Numbered from the stretch's first letter, positions 54,026-62,563 are shown. The stretch is DNA of 64,000 bases from Bordetella petrii (GCA_017745595.1 WMBV01000012.1:83088-147087), one strand, 5' to 3'. Notes: generated from the letters alone by a model not told the origin. Translations and numbers: made by a program.

Positions 54026-54232
54026 ATTAAAACCTTGTGGATGATCCGAGGGGACGCCGGACATCTCTATGACGAATTTTGCGATATGAGCGTGGCAGCC
54101 ATTGGATGGCGCCAAATTGCCAAGCTGACCGAGAACGTGCCACTGACGCTTTGGACGCTAGACGAGCTGGCTAGAACACTCATGGCGAGCTATCAGGAAC
54201 GGATGTCCTCACCAAACAACTTGTGCCGCTGA
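54026..54232 (+). pseudogene. Truncated N-terminus of a Mrr-like restriction protein, ATT start
   Basis: A 68-residue remnant reading IKTLWMIRGDAGHLYDEFCD then MSVAAIGWRQIAKL. This is the opening of a winged N-terminal domain found in Mrr-like restriction endonucleases, typically MKTLWMVRAG followed by VVAIGW. A strong AAGGAGG (54013-54019) sits six bases before ATT at 54026, exactly where the family start codon is expected; TTG at 54035 and ATG at 54041 are in-frame alternatives. The frame ends before the domain is complete and no nuclease domain follows, so the gene is broken. Assignment rests on recalled family pattern. Confidence 0.55.
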
Positions 54233-54510
54233 GATATTCTATTTGCCTGCATACAACAATCGTGAAGTGTCATTTGTCAGCACAAAGTTCATGCATGGGT
54301 TTTAGACCGCTGACGGCCAATTCCGGACACTCGATCGCCGAGTGAACTTTCCCACGAAGTAGACGTTCGCGAAAGCTCTCTCTACTCGGTATCAGCGCTC
54401 GGCGCACCAACACACGACGTCTTCCTTATCCGGCACACGGTTATCCTAGGCGGTCCACTGGGCGCAGTCCCGGCACCAGAAGCGACACAGGACGAACGAC
54501 ACGGCCGTGG
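54233..54510. other. 278-bp gap without a recognised gene
   Basis: No convincing coding frame, repeat array or RNA is seen. The stretch GACCGCTGACGGCC at about 54305 faintly resembles the repeats at 57021 and 62532. It may hold decayed remains of the truncated restriction gene. Confidence 0.5.
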
Positions 54511-55428
54511 CTATTCCGCGCCCGGAAGGAGCAGCGCCGTTTTGCGCCGCGCGATGCGTAACAACGCATCCAACCCTGATGCGTGTTGCGCATCCCTGTA
54601 GGCGAGGCCAAATCCGATCCAGAATTCCCTTTCCTTGAGTGGCCTGAAAGTCGCACCGGCGCGCCGCATCTTCGTCATCGACTTTGGTATGAAGCCGATG
54701 CCCCGTCCGTTTGCCACTTCGGCCAACAGGAGGTGGTGATCCGCGGGTTCCGTCAGTCTGCGGCTCGGCGCATGCCCGAGCTTCGCGAACACTTCCTCGT
54801 AGTGATCGAAGAATCCGGGATTTGTTCGGCGCTGCGGCCAGAACACGGGTTGGTCATTCAACTGCGCGATCGACAGGACTTTGTGCCGCGCGAGCGGATG
54901 CTGTGCGGGGATTACCGCGACCAGCGGCTCTGTGTGCAGCGGTTCAACCACCAACTCCCCCGTTGCGCTGGGCAGTCCGATCAAGGCGACATCGAGCGCG
55001 CCACGCCGCAGGCGTCGGATGAGCTCGACGGAAATGGCGGCAACGAAAACCAGCGACCCACCAGGAACCGCTTTCTTGAAGGCAGGCTCGAGGGGGGGAA
55101 AGACCTCCGGGTCGAAGACCTTGGTATAACCGACCCTGAGTTGCCGAGGCGTTCCCTTTGAATGCCGTCGCGCGATTTCGATCGCCTCTGCGGCCTGAAG
55201 CAGCGTCTTCCGGGCCCCCTTCAGGAATGCGCGGCCCGCCGTCGTGAGTACCGCGCCCGACGAATCGCGATTGAGCAGTGTCACCCCGAGTTCGCTCTCG
55301 AGCTGTTTGATCTGGCGGCTTAGCGGCGGCTGCGACATGTGCAGTCGTTCGGCCGCGGCGCGGAAGGTGCCTTCCTCCGCCACTGCGACGAAACACTCCA
55401 GTTGGCGCAGATCGATTCGTATCCTCAT
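54511..55428 (-). CDS. LysR family transcriptional regulator
   Basis: A 305-residue LysR protein with helix-turn-helix IDLRQLECFVAVAEEGTFRA, AAERLHMSQPPLSRQIKQLE (residues 4-43) and an effector domain from about residue 90 (RQLRVGYTKVFDPEVFPPLE). It belongs to the BenM/CatM-like group. It diverges from the triple carboxymuconolactone-decarboxylase gene across 173 bases and is probably its regulator. Codon use is somewhat different from the flanking core genes, in keeping with the accessory region. Confidence 0.9.
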   Translation of the reverse strand: MRIRIDLRQLECFVAVAEEGTFRAAAERLHMSQPPLSRQIKQLESELGVTLLNRDSSGAVLTTAGRAFLKGARKTLLQAAEAIEIARRHSKGTPRQLRVGYTKVFDPEVFPPLEPAFKKAVPGGSLVFVAAISVELIRRLRRGALDVALIGLPSATGELVVEPLHTEPLVAVIPAQHPLARHKVLSIAQLNDQPVFWPQRRTNPGFFDHYEEVFAKLGHAPSRRLTEPADHHLLLAEVANGRGIGFIPKSMTKMRRAGATFRPLKEREFWIGFGLAYRDAQHASGLDALLRIARRKTALLLPGAE

Positions 55429-55601
55429 GCAGAAAAGGTATCACGAATTTGGTCTTTGCCCATTGCATCTTCCTGCCCTTATGCTCCGTTCCGCTGATTT
55501 CGATAGGGAGCAAATCAGACGTGGATACGCGCAAGTACGGGGACTTTCTGTAAAAGAACACCACAGCTAGAACGCTGGCAGCAGCCGAAGGAAAAACACA
55601 G

Positions 55602-56888
55602 ATGAATGGACCTATGGATCAGACAGGCATGACGGCCCTCTTGGGCGCTTCCGCTGGCGAGACCAGTGCAGAACGTTTTACCCGGGGTATCGAGGTGCTG
55701 AAGAGGATCGGCGGCGCGGGCTACGATATCCCTGTTAACCGTCTGGCTCAGGTTGCCCCGGATTTGGCACGATTCACCGTTGAATTTGCCTATGGAGACA
55801 TCCTGTCGCGGCCGGGGCTGGACCTACGCCTTCGCCAGATCGCCACCGTTGCCGCGCTGATGGCCCATGGCAGCGTGCAACCGCAACTGAAATATCACAT
55901 GACCGGCTTCCTCAATGCCGGCGGCGAGCCGGCAGAACTGGTCGAAATGCTGTTCCTGGCGATTGCCATCCTGGGGTTTCCGGTCTCGATCAACGCCGTG
56001 GGCATCGTTCGCGGGATCTTTCGGGAGCGCCATCTGGATTTCGATCCGATTGCCCCGGTGTCCGACGATGGCACTGCGCGATATCAGCGGGGTCTCGAGG
56101 TGCTCGACGGCTTGATGGCCAATCCGGAGGAGTACGTGGAAAGGCTGGAAAGCACTTCACCCGAGCTCGCCCGCTGGTCGGTCGAGTTCGCGTTCGGTGA
56201 GATCTTCGCTCGCGAGGGACTCAATCCAAAGGCGAGACAGATCGCGATCATCTCGATGCTCGCGGCAGCCGGCAATCGCAGCGATCTGCTTGGCCTTTAT
56301 ATCGAAGCCGGGCTCGATTCGGGCCTGTCCCGCACCGAGATCACCGAAGCCCTGATGCAACTGGCCGTCTATGCCGGGTTTCCCAGCACTCTCAATGCCC
56401 TTGGGGTTGCGGACGCCGTCTTCACGAAGCCGGAGCAGAAAGAGAAAGAAGGGGCCGGCGGCCAGGTAAGCGCGAATGTAATCGTCTCCGAAACTCGCAA
56501 GACTCGCAGCGAACGCGGATTGGCGACACTTGCCAGGACTTCTGCCCAGGCGGGCGAGGCCGTGGTCAACAGTTTCAATGACTTGGCCCCAGATATCGGC
56601 CGCGCGATCGTCGAGCACTCCTACGGCGACATCTTCAGCCGTGTCGGGCTCGACGCGAAGACGCGCGAGCTTGCCGCATGCTCGGCGCTCGCGGCGGTGG
56701 GAAGCAAAGCGACGGAGACGCCGCTGCGGGTCCATGCAAATGCGGCGCTGACGGCGGGCGCGACGTGGGCGGAAATCGTCGAAACGCTCCTAAACGTCCT
56801 TCCCTATCGCGGATATCCCGCAGTCGAGGAAAGCATGCGTGTCGTCGGCGAGGAATTCAGAAAGCGCACCGATTACGCCCAGACCTAA
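55602..56888 (+). CDS. Protein with three tandem carboxymuconolactone decarboxylase domains
   Basis: A 428-residue protein built of three CMD modules, at about residues 20-155, 165-285 and 305-425. Each has the helix pattern DLAR...EFAYGDILSRPGLD, then LRQIATVAAL, then a second helix pair with GFPVSINAVG or equivalents. None has the CxxC of AhpD peroxidases. The histidine of gamma-CMD enzymes is present in modules 1 (KYHMTGFLNAGG) and 3 (RVHANAALTAGA) but replaced in module 2 (GLYIEAGLDSG). Decarboxylase or lactone hydrolase activity is possible. It diverges from a LysR gene. Three modules on one chain is unusual. Confidence 0.85.
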   Translation: MNGPMDQTGMTALLGASAGETSAERFTRGIEVLKRIGGAGYDIPVNRLAQVAPDLARFTVEFAYGDILSRPGLDLRLRQIATVAALMAHGSVQPQLKYHMTGFLNAGGEPAELVEMLFLAIAILGFPVSINAVGIVRGIFRERHLDFDPIAPVSDDGTARYQRGLEVLDGLMANPEEYVERLESTSPELARWSVEFAFGEIFAREGLNPKARQIAIISMLAAAGNRSDLLGLYIEAGLDSGLSRTEITEALMQLAVYAGFPSTLNALGVADAVFTKPEQKEKEGAGGQVSANVIVSETRKTRSERGLATLARTSAQAGEAVVNSFNDLAPDIGRAIVEHSYGDIFSRVGLDAKTRELAACSALAAVGSKATETPLRVHANAALTAGATWAEIVETLLNVLPYRGYPAVEESMRVVGEEFRKRTDYAQT

Positions 56889-57020
56889 TGGGCGCACGAG
56901 CCGCCTACTGGTTGTAGAAGACCGAAGTAGACGCTCTAATTGCCTGAATGTCGGCTTTGCCCCGATTCGATCACCGGTTCCGGGAGCAGTCTACGTCGGC
57001 CTCGGGTCGTAAGCCGTCAT

Positions 57021-57052
57021 TTGTGAACGGCAGCTTCCGACCCTAAGCGGTC
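57021..57052 (-). repeat. Imperfect CCGCTTA-GG-CG repeat, copy A
   Basis: Read on the - strand this is GACCGCTTAGGGTCGGAAGC followed by TGCCGTTCACAA. It matches 62532-62558 at 21 of 27 positions in opposite orientation, and 60670-60688 at 15 of 19. It lies 8 bases beyond the stop of the large - strand gene. This sequence type is widespread in proteobacterial accessory DNA, and its role is unclear. Confidence 0.55.
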
Positions 57053-57059
57053 GGTCGCC

Positions 57060-60000
57060 CTAAGCCCTATCCTTGATTCGGCGAACGCGCGCCAGCGCGC
57101 GCAGCACCGGAGGGTTCCCGATGCCGGGCGGTATGTAGGGATCGTCGTCCGGTCGTAGCGCCATCAAATCGGGATCGTGGTCGCTAACCTCCCACGCCTG
57201 CCTGACGTGAAGTTCGCGCATGGGGATCGGTTTGACCGGGATAGGGATTGGCTGGCCGCGCCTCCCTGGAAGATGAAACGGCACAAGCAGAAACGAGCCC
57301 GCGTGGGCATAGGCTCCAAGGAAAGCATCAAGATGCGCGCTACTTTTTGGATACATGCGGTTGTTGCGAGTGACGTAGCCGAACAGCTGCCCGCCTTTCA
57401 GCTCGTCCCCGAAATGCATCGGCGGGCCGATCGACACGCAATAGGCATTGGAATCTTTGTTATCGACGCCACGCAGGATGGTGATCCGCAAATGCTCGGT
57501 GCCATCGTCGCTGCCGATGCGCGCATGCCAGCCGGCAAAAATCTCTTCGGCGGCTTCACGGTTCTCGAAGCAGAGGCCAAGAAACGGAATGTCGTCACAT
57601 GGCGCGGGCGTGTATATGAAGGCTGAGCCGTTCCACTGTGCCCGGTTCCACGCCTCCACGTCGATCGGAGAGCGCACTTCATAAGCAGTATGCGGCATCT
57701 CCTTCATGTCAAAGCCGCCAGGCGGCGGCTCGCCTTCACCAAAGACCGGCGGGCCTGCGGGACGCTCGTCTCCAGTAGGCGCCCAAGCTTGGGTGCGTTG
57801 ATCGGGATAGAGAACGGGCTCTTTCTCAGCGAGGGCCAGCGGTACGGGGACGCCTTTGCCGAAGACGTTGCGCGTCATCAGCGGCACGTTGCAGAAGATG
57901 AGCGCACGGTCGAATACCCGCTCTTCGACGGCAAGTTGCTCAAGCCATTGCTGGGGTTCGGCGAAGCCCATCATGCGGCCAACGATCAGGGCGAGTGCCT
58001 GATGGCAAAAATTTCGGAATGCTTGGGCGTCTTCCCGCGACTCACCTGCAAAGCTCGGGCTGTAGGTTATGATGCCAAGGGAGGAGCCCCGCGCGCTCTC
58101 GAACCGGATCGAGGGCGCGGCGATATGCGCCACATCCGCAGCCACACGCACGGTCAACGTGTCGACGTTTGGCAGCACTCGCGCGCCGAGGCTCGTGGCG
58201 ACGAAGCTCTCGATCACACCCAGGATCGTTTCCGCGATCTGTATTCCCTGCACATCTGCGTCTGTCTCAAAGGTCAGCTTAACGCCGAGGATGCGGGTTG
58301 AGAGCACGCGCATGTCATCAAGGGTCAACTTCGGCGTCGTTCGGATGCCGTGTTCCGGCCCGGCATCCCATAGCGCTTGGATGAGGGCCTGCATTTCGTT
58401 ATCGCCGACATCTGGCGGAATCGAGCTTTCTTCTCGTAGCTGGTCGAGCCGGCCAAGAAGGAACAGGACCGGCATCCGCGCTTCAAACAGCGCATACTCA
58501 TCAAGAATATCAGGCAGACGCGTGAGGTCTTCTCGCCGATTGAACGGCGCTCTGATCAGCAGCGCGCTCATCAGCATCGCGTTGCCATGGCGGCACCGAT
58601 CAACGGCTTCGTCGTTCATTCCACGTGCGTTTTGAACGATTAGCTCGAGCTGATGTGTGAGTATGGCGTAGCCCACCCGCCCAAGAGATAGTTCCATACG
58701 CGTAAGTCCGTGCAGCATCGCGGGGCTAATTGCGCCCAGACTGCCGTCTACCATGGTGCCCGCCGTAACCTGATGGCTGATGACGGAGAGTGCGCAGACC
58801 CGCGCCGCCCACCATAATCCGACCTTGTTGTACGCCATGGCAAGGCCGCCCAGCGCGAGCATCAGCTCGCGTTCGAACTCTTTCTTCACAAGGCGGTCGA
58901 TCGCCTTGCCGAACCAGCGGATCGCCTCGTAGGTTTCGCCTTGCTCCAGCTTCTGATGGCCGCGGGTCACCAACATGGTCGCCGCTTCACCCTCACCGGT
59001 TCGCTGTGCCTGCACTTCTGCGACGGCGGAAAACAGCGCGTCGAAAGCGTCACTGTCCTTGATATAAGTTCCAAGCTCCGTGAGCGAGTCCGCGAGCTCT
59101 TCGAAAGGAAACGTGCCGTATCCGTCGGCGCCGGCGACCACTTCGCGAAGCGCCACCCAGATATCGTCCATGGGCTCATCGGGGCGCTCATGGCGGCGAT
59201 TGATCATCTCGACGAACAATTGCAGCGAGCGGGCATGCAGCGCGCTGTTGGGCCGGGTCTTATCGGCCGCGATATCGGCGAGAATTTTCGCGAGCGTGAC
59301 TTTACGCTCCGAGATCTTGGCCTGCGTTTCGTCCAGGGCGCCGGCGAGTACGGCCATGCGCAGCACGGACCACAGGTTTGTCAGCTTGGAGGCCAGCTCT
59401 GCATTTCTTAGGTCCACCACGAGGTCTGCGGCATCACCGTACAGCTCTGACAGAAGGTCGAAGTCGTCGAACCAGAAGTTCGCTGTCCACGCCCAGTTAT
59501 AGACGATCTTGTATTCGAGCAGATGGTTTCCCGCCTTCCGTGCGACGCGGCGGGCCTGCGTAAACCGCCCCTCAACTTCAGAGCGGGGTCGTTCAAGGCC
59601 TCGGGCCGCAAGCGCGGCCTCCAGCATGTCTTCAGCGACAAGGGTCGGCAGCCGGGACGTATCCGCAATCTGCGCGTCCAGCGTCTCAAGCTCTTTGATG
59701 CGCACTTGGTCACGTGGGCCGGTTTCAGTGGTTTGGCGCTTGAGTTCATCGCTCATGCCGAGGGCGGTCACGGCAAGCGGCGCGCGCCCGTGCTCGAACA
59801 CGCACTCCAGAATCCAGGCCTGATCAAGGATGGTGACCGGCACGCCATGCTCTTTCAGGAGCGCCAACTCGATGTCGGCCCGGTCTTTCGCGCGCGCATT
59901 GCGGCTCGTGATGAAGTAGATTTTGGTGTAGCCGCGATCCGTCTCGGCTATCTTTTTAACGTCGCTGCGGACCTTGCCCTTCCACTGCTCCTTGGCGCTG

Positions 60001-60356
60001 ATCGCAAATGCCCAGCGTTCAGACGCGGCCTCTGGCTGCCCTATGTACCAGCGGTCGGAGATCTCCGGGCTGACTTCGTAGGTTTCAGTATCAACCTTGC
60101 CATCTCCTCCGCCACTAGGGCCAGTGTTTGGACGCAAATTTGGGCAGATTTCGACGGCGGCCAGCTTGCGCGCGAATTTCTCGAAAACATTCTCTTCGTT
60201 GCGCGCCGTGATCGTATCCAGGTGGTTTGCCAGCACCTCCCGTGTGAGCGCGAATTCTGTGCCGTCTCGTGTGTCTGAAAACAGGTATGGGCGCCGCTTC
60301 CGCATAAAGCTGGACGGCGCATAACGCGGGCTGTCTTCGGGTAGATCGTCTGTCAT
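57060..60356 (-). CDS. Large multidomain protein: PD-(D/E)XK-like N-terminus, TPR-like middle, unknown C-terminal domain
   Basis: A 1098-residue cytoplasmic protein that I do not recognise as a named family. Residues 40-180 resemble a restriction-type PD-(D/E)XK fold: FEKFARKLAAVEICP (helix Glu), SGGGDGKVD (81-89), then WAFAISAKEQWKGKV with Ser-Ala-Lys at 120-122 where (D/E)xK is expected, and a strand IYFITSRNARAKDR. Residues about 450-600 contain TPR-like helix pairs (RGHQKLEQGETYEAIRWFGKAIDRL). Residues about 930-1045 form a separate domain with LGLCFENREAAEEIFAGWHA and LRITILRGVDNKDSNAYCVS. No signal or membrane segment. The ATG at 60356 sits 7 bases from a good -10 box, with no ribosome site. 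A role in defence is inferred. Confidence 0.75.
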   Translation of the reverse strand: MTDDLPEDSPRYAPSSFMRKRRPYLFSDTRDGTEFALTREVLANHLDTITARNEENVFEKFARKLAAVEICPNLRPNTGPSGGGDGKVDTETYEVSPEISDRWYIGQPEAASERWAFAISAKEQWKGKVRSDVKKIAETDRGYTKIYFITSRNARAKDRADIELALLKEHGVPVTILDQAWILECVFEHGRAPLAVTALGMSDELKRQTTETGPRDQVRIKELETLDAQIADTSRLPTLVAEDMLEAALAARGLERPRSEVEGRFTQARRVARKAGNHLLEYKIVYNWAWTANFWFDDFDLLSELYGDAADLVVDLRNAELASKLTNLWSVLRMAVLAGALDETQAKISERKVTLAKILADIAADKTRPNSALHARSLQLFVEMINRRHERPDEPMDDIWVALREVVAGADGYGTFPFEELADSLTELGTYIKDSDAFDALFSAVAEVQAQRTGEGEAATMLVTRGHQKLEQGETYEAIRWFGKAIDRLVKKEFERELMLALGGLAMAYNKVGLWWAARVCALSVISHQVTAGTMVDGSLGAISPAMLHGLTRMELSLGRVGYAILTHQLELIVQNARGMNDEAVDRCRHGNAMLMSALLIRAPFNRREDLTRLPDILDEYALFEARMPVLFLLGRLDQLREESSIPPDVGDNEMQALIQALWDAGPEHGIRTTPKLTLDDMRVLSTRILGVKLTFETDADVQGIQIAETILGVIESFVATSLGARVLPNVDTLTVRVAADVAHIAAPSIRFESARGSSLGIITYSPSFAGESREDAQAFRNFCHQALALIVGRMMGFAEPQQWLEQLAVEERVFDRALIFCNVPLMTRNVFGKGVPVPLALAEKEPVLYPDQRTQAWAPTGDERPAGPPVFGEGEPPPGGFDMKEMPHTAYEVRSPIDVEAWNRAQWNGSAFIYTPAPCDDIPFLGLCFENREAAEEIFAGWHARIGSDDGTEHLRITILRGVDNKDSNAYCVSIGPPMHFGDELKGGQLFGYVTRNNRMYPKSSAHLDAFLGAYAHAGSFLLVPFHLPGRRGQPIPIPVKPIPMRELHVRQAWEVSDHDPDLMALRPDDDPYIPPGIGNPPVLRALARVRRIKDRA

Positions 60357-60363
60357 GTGCACA

Positions 60364-60393
60364 AATATAGAGCACGCCGGATAAGCCGGACAA
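60364..60393 (-). promoter_or_regulatory. Sigma70-type promoter giving a probably leaderless mRNA
   Basis: On the - strand, TTGTCC (60393-60388) and TATATT (60369-60364) are 18 bases apart. Only seven bases, TGTGCAC, separate the -10 box from the ATG at 60356. Transcription would begin at or next to the start codon, which fits the lack of a ribosome site. Confidence 0.55.
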
Positions 60394-60891
60394 ATCGTGC
60401 ACCGCGCTAATACGATGTAAATTGAGAACCTGATGACGCTTTACTGGGAGCCTGCGCATCTGGAATGCGCTCGCAGATATTTTCTCAAGCATCGCGTGCC
60501 TAGGAATTTGCGCTGAGTTGCGGCGCCAGTAGGCCTCCGCTTAAGGCTTGTCGTCGAGCGGCTCTACCCCATAGTCATTTCGGTCGAAATGCCGCCAAGC
60601 GCCCGTTTGGGCTGTATCTCAGGCGAAGCCGCCTTTACTCCCGGGGTTCTGCCGTGTCGCGCTTCGAAGGCCCGCTTCTGGCCGGAAGTCGTCTATGGTC
60701 GATTTTCGACCCAAAACCGTCGGTCTATACCCTTGGCCACCCCAGAAGCAACGCGAGCGGATGGGCAGCTTCAGCGCCAACAGCTACCGTGCCTCTTCAA
60801 GCTTAATTTACAGGCATTGAGTGAGTGCACTGCGGCATTCGCGGGGACTGTAACATAGGCTAAATTCAATCTTTTTACACAAGGATTTGAC
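60394..60891. other. Divergent intergenic region (about 500 bp) between the two large genes
   Basis: No credible gene is seen; an 89-codon frame at 60589-60858 looks accidental. It contains GCCCGCTTCTGGCCGGAAG (60670-60688), a copy of the repeat at 57021, and the inverted repeat GGTCGATTTTCGACC (60697-60711), which could be an operator or a small hairpin. AAGGA at 60881-60885 is the ribosome site for the ATPase gene. No clear promoter was found for that gene. Confidence 0.5.
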
Positions 60892-62493
60892 GTGTCCTTA
60901 ACTTTTCAGATTCCTACAGAACAGGGGTCCACGACGGTGACATTGGAGCCGGGCGCAGGTGTTATCTTTGTTGGTGCCAACGGCACCGGCAAGACACGCC
61001 TTGCGGTGCAGATTGAGAAGTCCCTAGGTGAAAAAGCGCATCGCATAGGTGCTCATAGGGCGCTCACGCTAAACCCCGAGGTTCCTAAAATCAGCGAGGA
61101 AGCAGCGTTGCGTGGCTTGCGGTTCGGTAGGGAACATAAGGACTACAAACTGATCCATCGCGAAAATGCACGTTGGGGAGAGCGAGCAGCGGTCCATTTG
61201 CTCAACGATTTTGACTTTCTTGTGCAAGCACTTTTTGCTGAGCAGAGCAACAGGGCGCTAAAAACGCATGCAGCGGCGCGCTCAGGCAGCCTTGATGTGG
61301 TTATCCCCACAAAACTGGAGCAGCTCAAGTCAATATGGGAGCGACTCCTCCCTATGAGGGCCCTGCTTCTGTCTGGCGACCGCATTGACGTCGATGTTGA
61401 TGGAGCTGTCTACTCGGCTGCGGACATGAGCGATGGTGAGCGCGCAGTGTTCTACATGCTTGGTCAATCGTTGATGGCACCTGCCGACGCCGTACTCGTG
61501 ATAGACGAACCGGAACTGCATATTCACCCTTCCATCTTGGGAAAACTTTGGGATGAAGTTCAGGCCACCCGCGCAGATTGCGGCTTTGTTTTCATAACGC
61601 ACGATTTGAACTTCGCCGCCCATCGCCTTGGTCAGAAGTTCGTGATCCAAAAATACAGGCAGGGGCCAATCTGGGATGTACAGCGGGTACCAGAAGAAAC
61701 AGGCTTCGATGAGACTACCGTCACGCTAATCTTGGGAAGCCGTCGCCCAGTCCTCTTCGTTGAGGGTGGCGGAACTAGTCTTGACTCCGCCGTTTACAGA
61801 GCCTGCTTCTCTGACTGGACGGTGATCCCGCGTGGTTCATGTGAGGAGGTTATTCATTCCGTAGTCACGATGCGACGAAACGCGGCATTGACCCGAGTGA
61901 CCTGCGCGGGTCTCGTGGATGCAGACGACTACACCGAAAACGAGGCCGCCGCAATGGCGACCCATGGCGTCGGCGTGCTTCCCGTTTCCGAGATAGAGAG
62001 CCTTGTTTTGCTACCTAACGTCGCCAGTGTTATCGCGAAAAGTGAAGGTTTCCATGGCGACGCCCTCGACAGCAGAATGGCAGCGCTCTGTGAGGATCTC
62101 GTCTTGGCGGCCTCCAGGGCCATCGAAAAGACAGTAATGCAACAGTGCCGCCGCCGCATTGACAGGGCTTTGAAGAAGATTGATCTCAGTTCCGCCACGA
62201 CCCCTGGTCAACTGGCAAGTGAGTACCAGACACGAACCCAAGCAGTTGATGTGAACGCGCTTGCGCAAGAAACGAAGAGCAAATTGGAAACCGCTCTGCA
62301 CGCCAAAGACGTACCCGCCTTACTAAAGTACTTTGACGGTAAAGGTCCATTCATGGCTGCTGCAGCTAAGCACCTTAAGTCGACCAGAAAGGAAAATTTT
62401 GAGGACTGGCTCGTCCGTGTTCTGAGGACAGGCTCAGTTGAGGACCTCGTGCCTGCCATCCGTCAGTCGCTTCCAGCCGTTGAGGCACGCTAG
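60892..62493 (+). CDS. ABC/OLD-like ATPase fused to a TOPRIM/DUF4435-like region
   Basis: A 533-residue single-chain protein. Walker A GANGTGKT is at residues 28-35, an ABC-type signature MSDGERA at 179-185, Walker B VLVIDEPELH at 201-210, and the switch histidine in FITHDLNFA (His 237). From about 285 a TOPRIM-like region has VLFVEGGGTSLDSAVY (Glu 291), LVDADDYTE (Asp 343 and 345) and VSEIESLVLL (Glu 367/369). That is the DUF4435 pattern of AriB, the nuclease of the PARIS anti-phage system, whose ATPase partner AriA can be fused to it. OLD nucleases share the plan. GTG at 60892 follows AAGGA. A DNA or RNA nuclease gated by the ATPase is the likely function. Confidence 0.82.
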   Translation: MSLTFQIPTEQGSTTVTLEPGAGVIFVGANGTGKTRLAVQIEKSLGEKAHRIGAHRALTLNPEVPKISEEAALRGLRFGREHKDYKLIHRENARWGERAAVHLLNDFDFLVQALFAEQSNRALKTHAAARSGSLDVVIPTKLEQLKSIWERLLPMRALLLSGDRIDVDVDGAVYSAADMSDGERAVFYMLGQSLMAPADAVLVIDEPELHIHPSILGKLWDEVQATRADCGFVFITHDLNFAAHRLGQKFVIQKYRQGPIWDVQRVPEETGFDETTVTLILGSRRPVLFVEGGGTSLDSAVYRACFSDWTVIPRGSCEEVIHSVVTMRRNAALTRVTCAGLVDADDYTENEAAAMATHGVGVLPVSEIESLVLLPNVASVIAKSEGFHGDALDSRMAALCEDLVLAASRAIEKTVMQQCRRRIDRALKKIDLSSATTPGQLASEYQTRTQAVDVNALAQETKSKLETALHAKDVPALLKYFDGKGPFMAAAAKHLKSTRKENFEDWLVRVLRTGSVEDLVPAIRQSLPAVEAR

Positions 62494-62531
62494 GCGTTTC
62501 AACCGTGGCAGAAGAGCAAACGCTGGTAACT

Positions 62532-62563
62532 GTCCGCTTATGGCCGACAGCGGCCGTTATGCT
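62532..62563 (+). repeat. Imperfect CCGCTTA-GG-CG repeat, copy B
   Basis: GTCCGCTTATGGCCGACAGC followed by GGCCGTTATGCT. It lies 39 bases after the ATPase stop, in opposite orientation to the copy at 57021-57052, so the divergent pair is bracketed by inverted imperfect repeats. Confidence 0.55.

Noticed and set aside
60589..60858. An 89-codon frame between the two large divergent genes
   Set aside because: No good ribosome site, no family resemblance, and it runs through repeat-like intergenic sequence.
60892..62493. Naming the ATPase gene as a definite PARIS system
   Set aside because: The domain order fits, but OLD-type and other DUF4435 ATPases look similar by eye; a profile search is needed before using the name.
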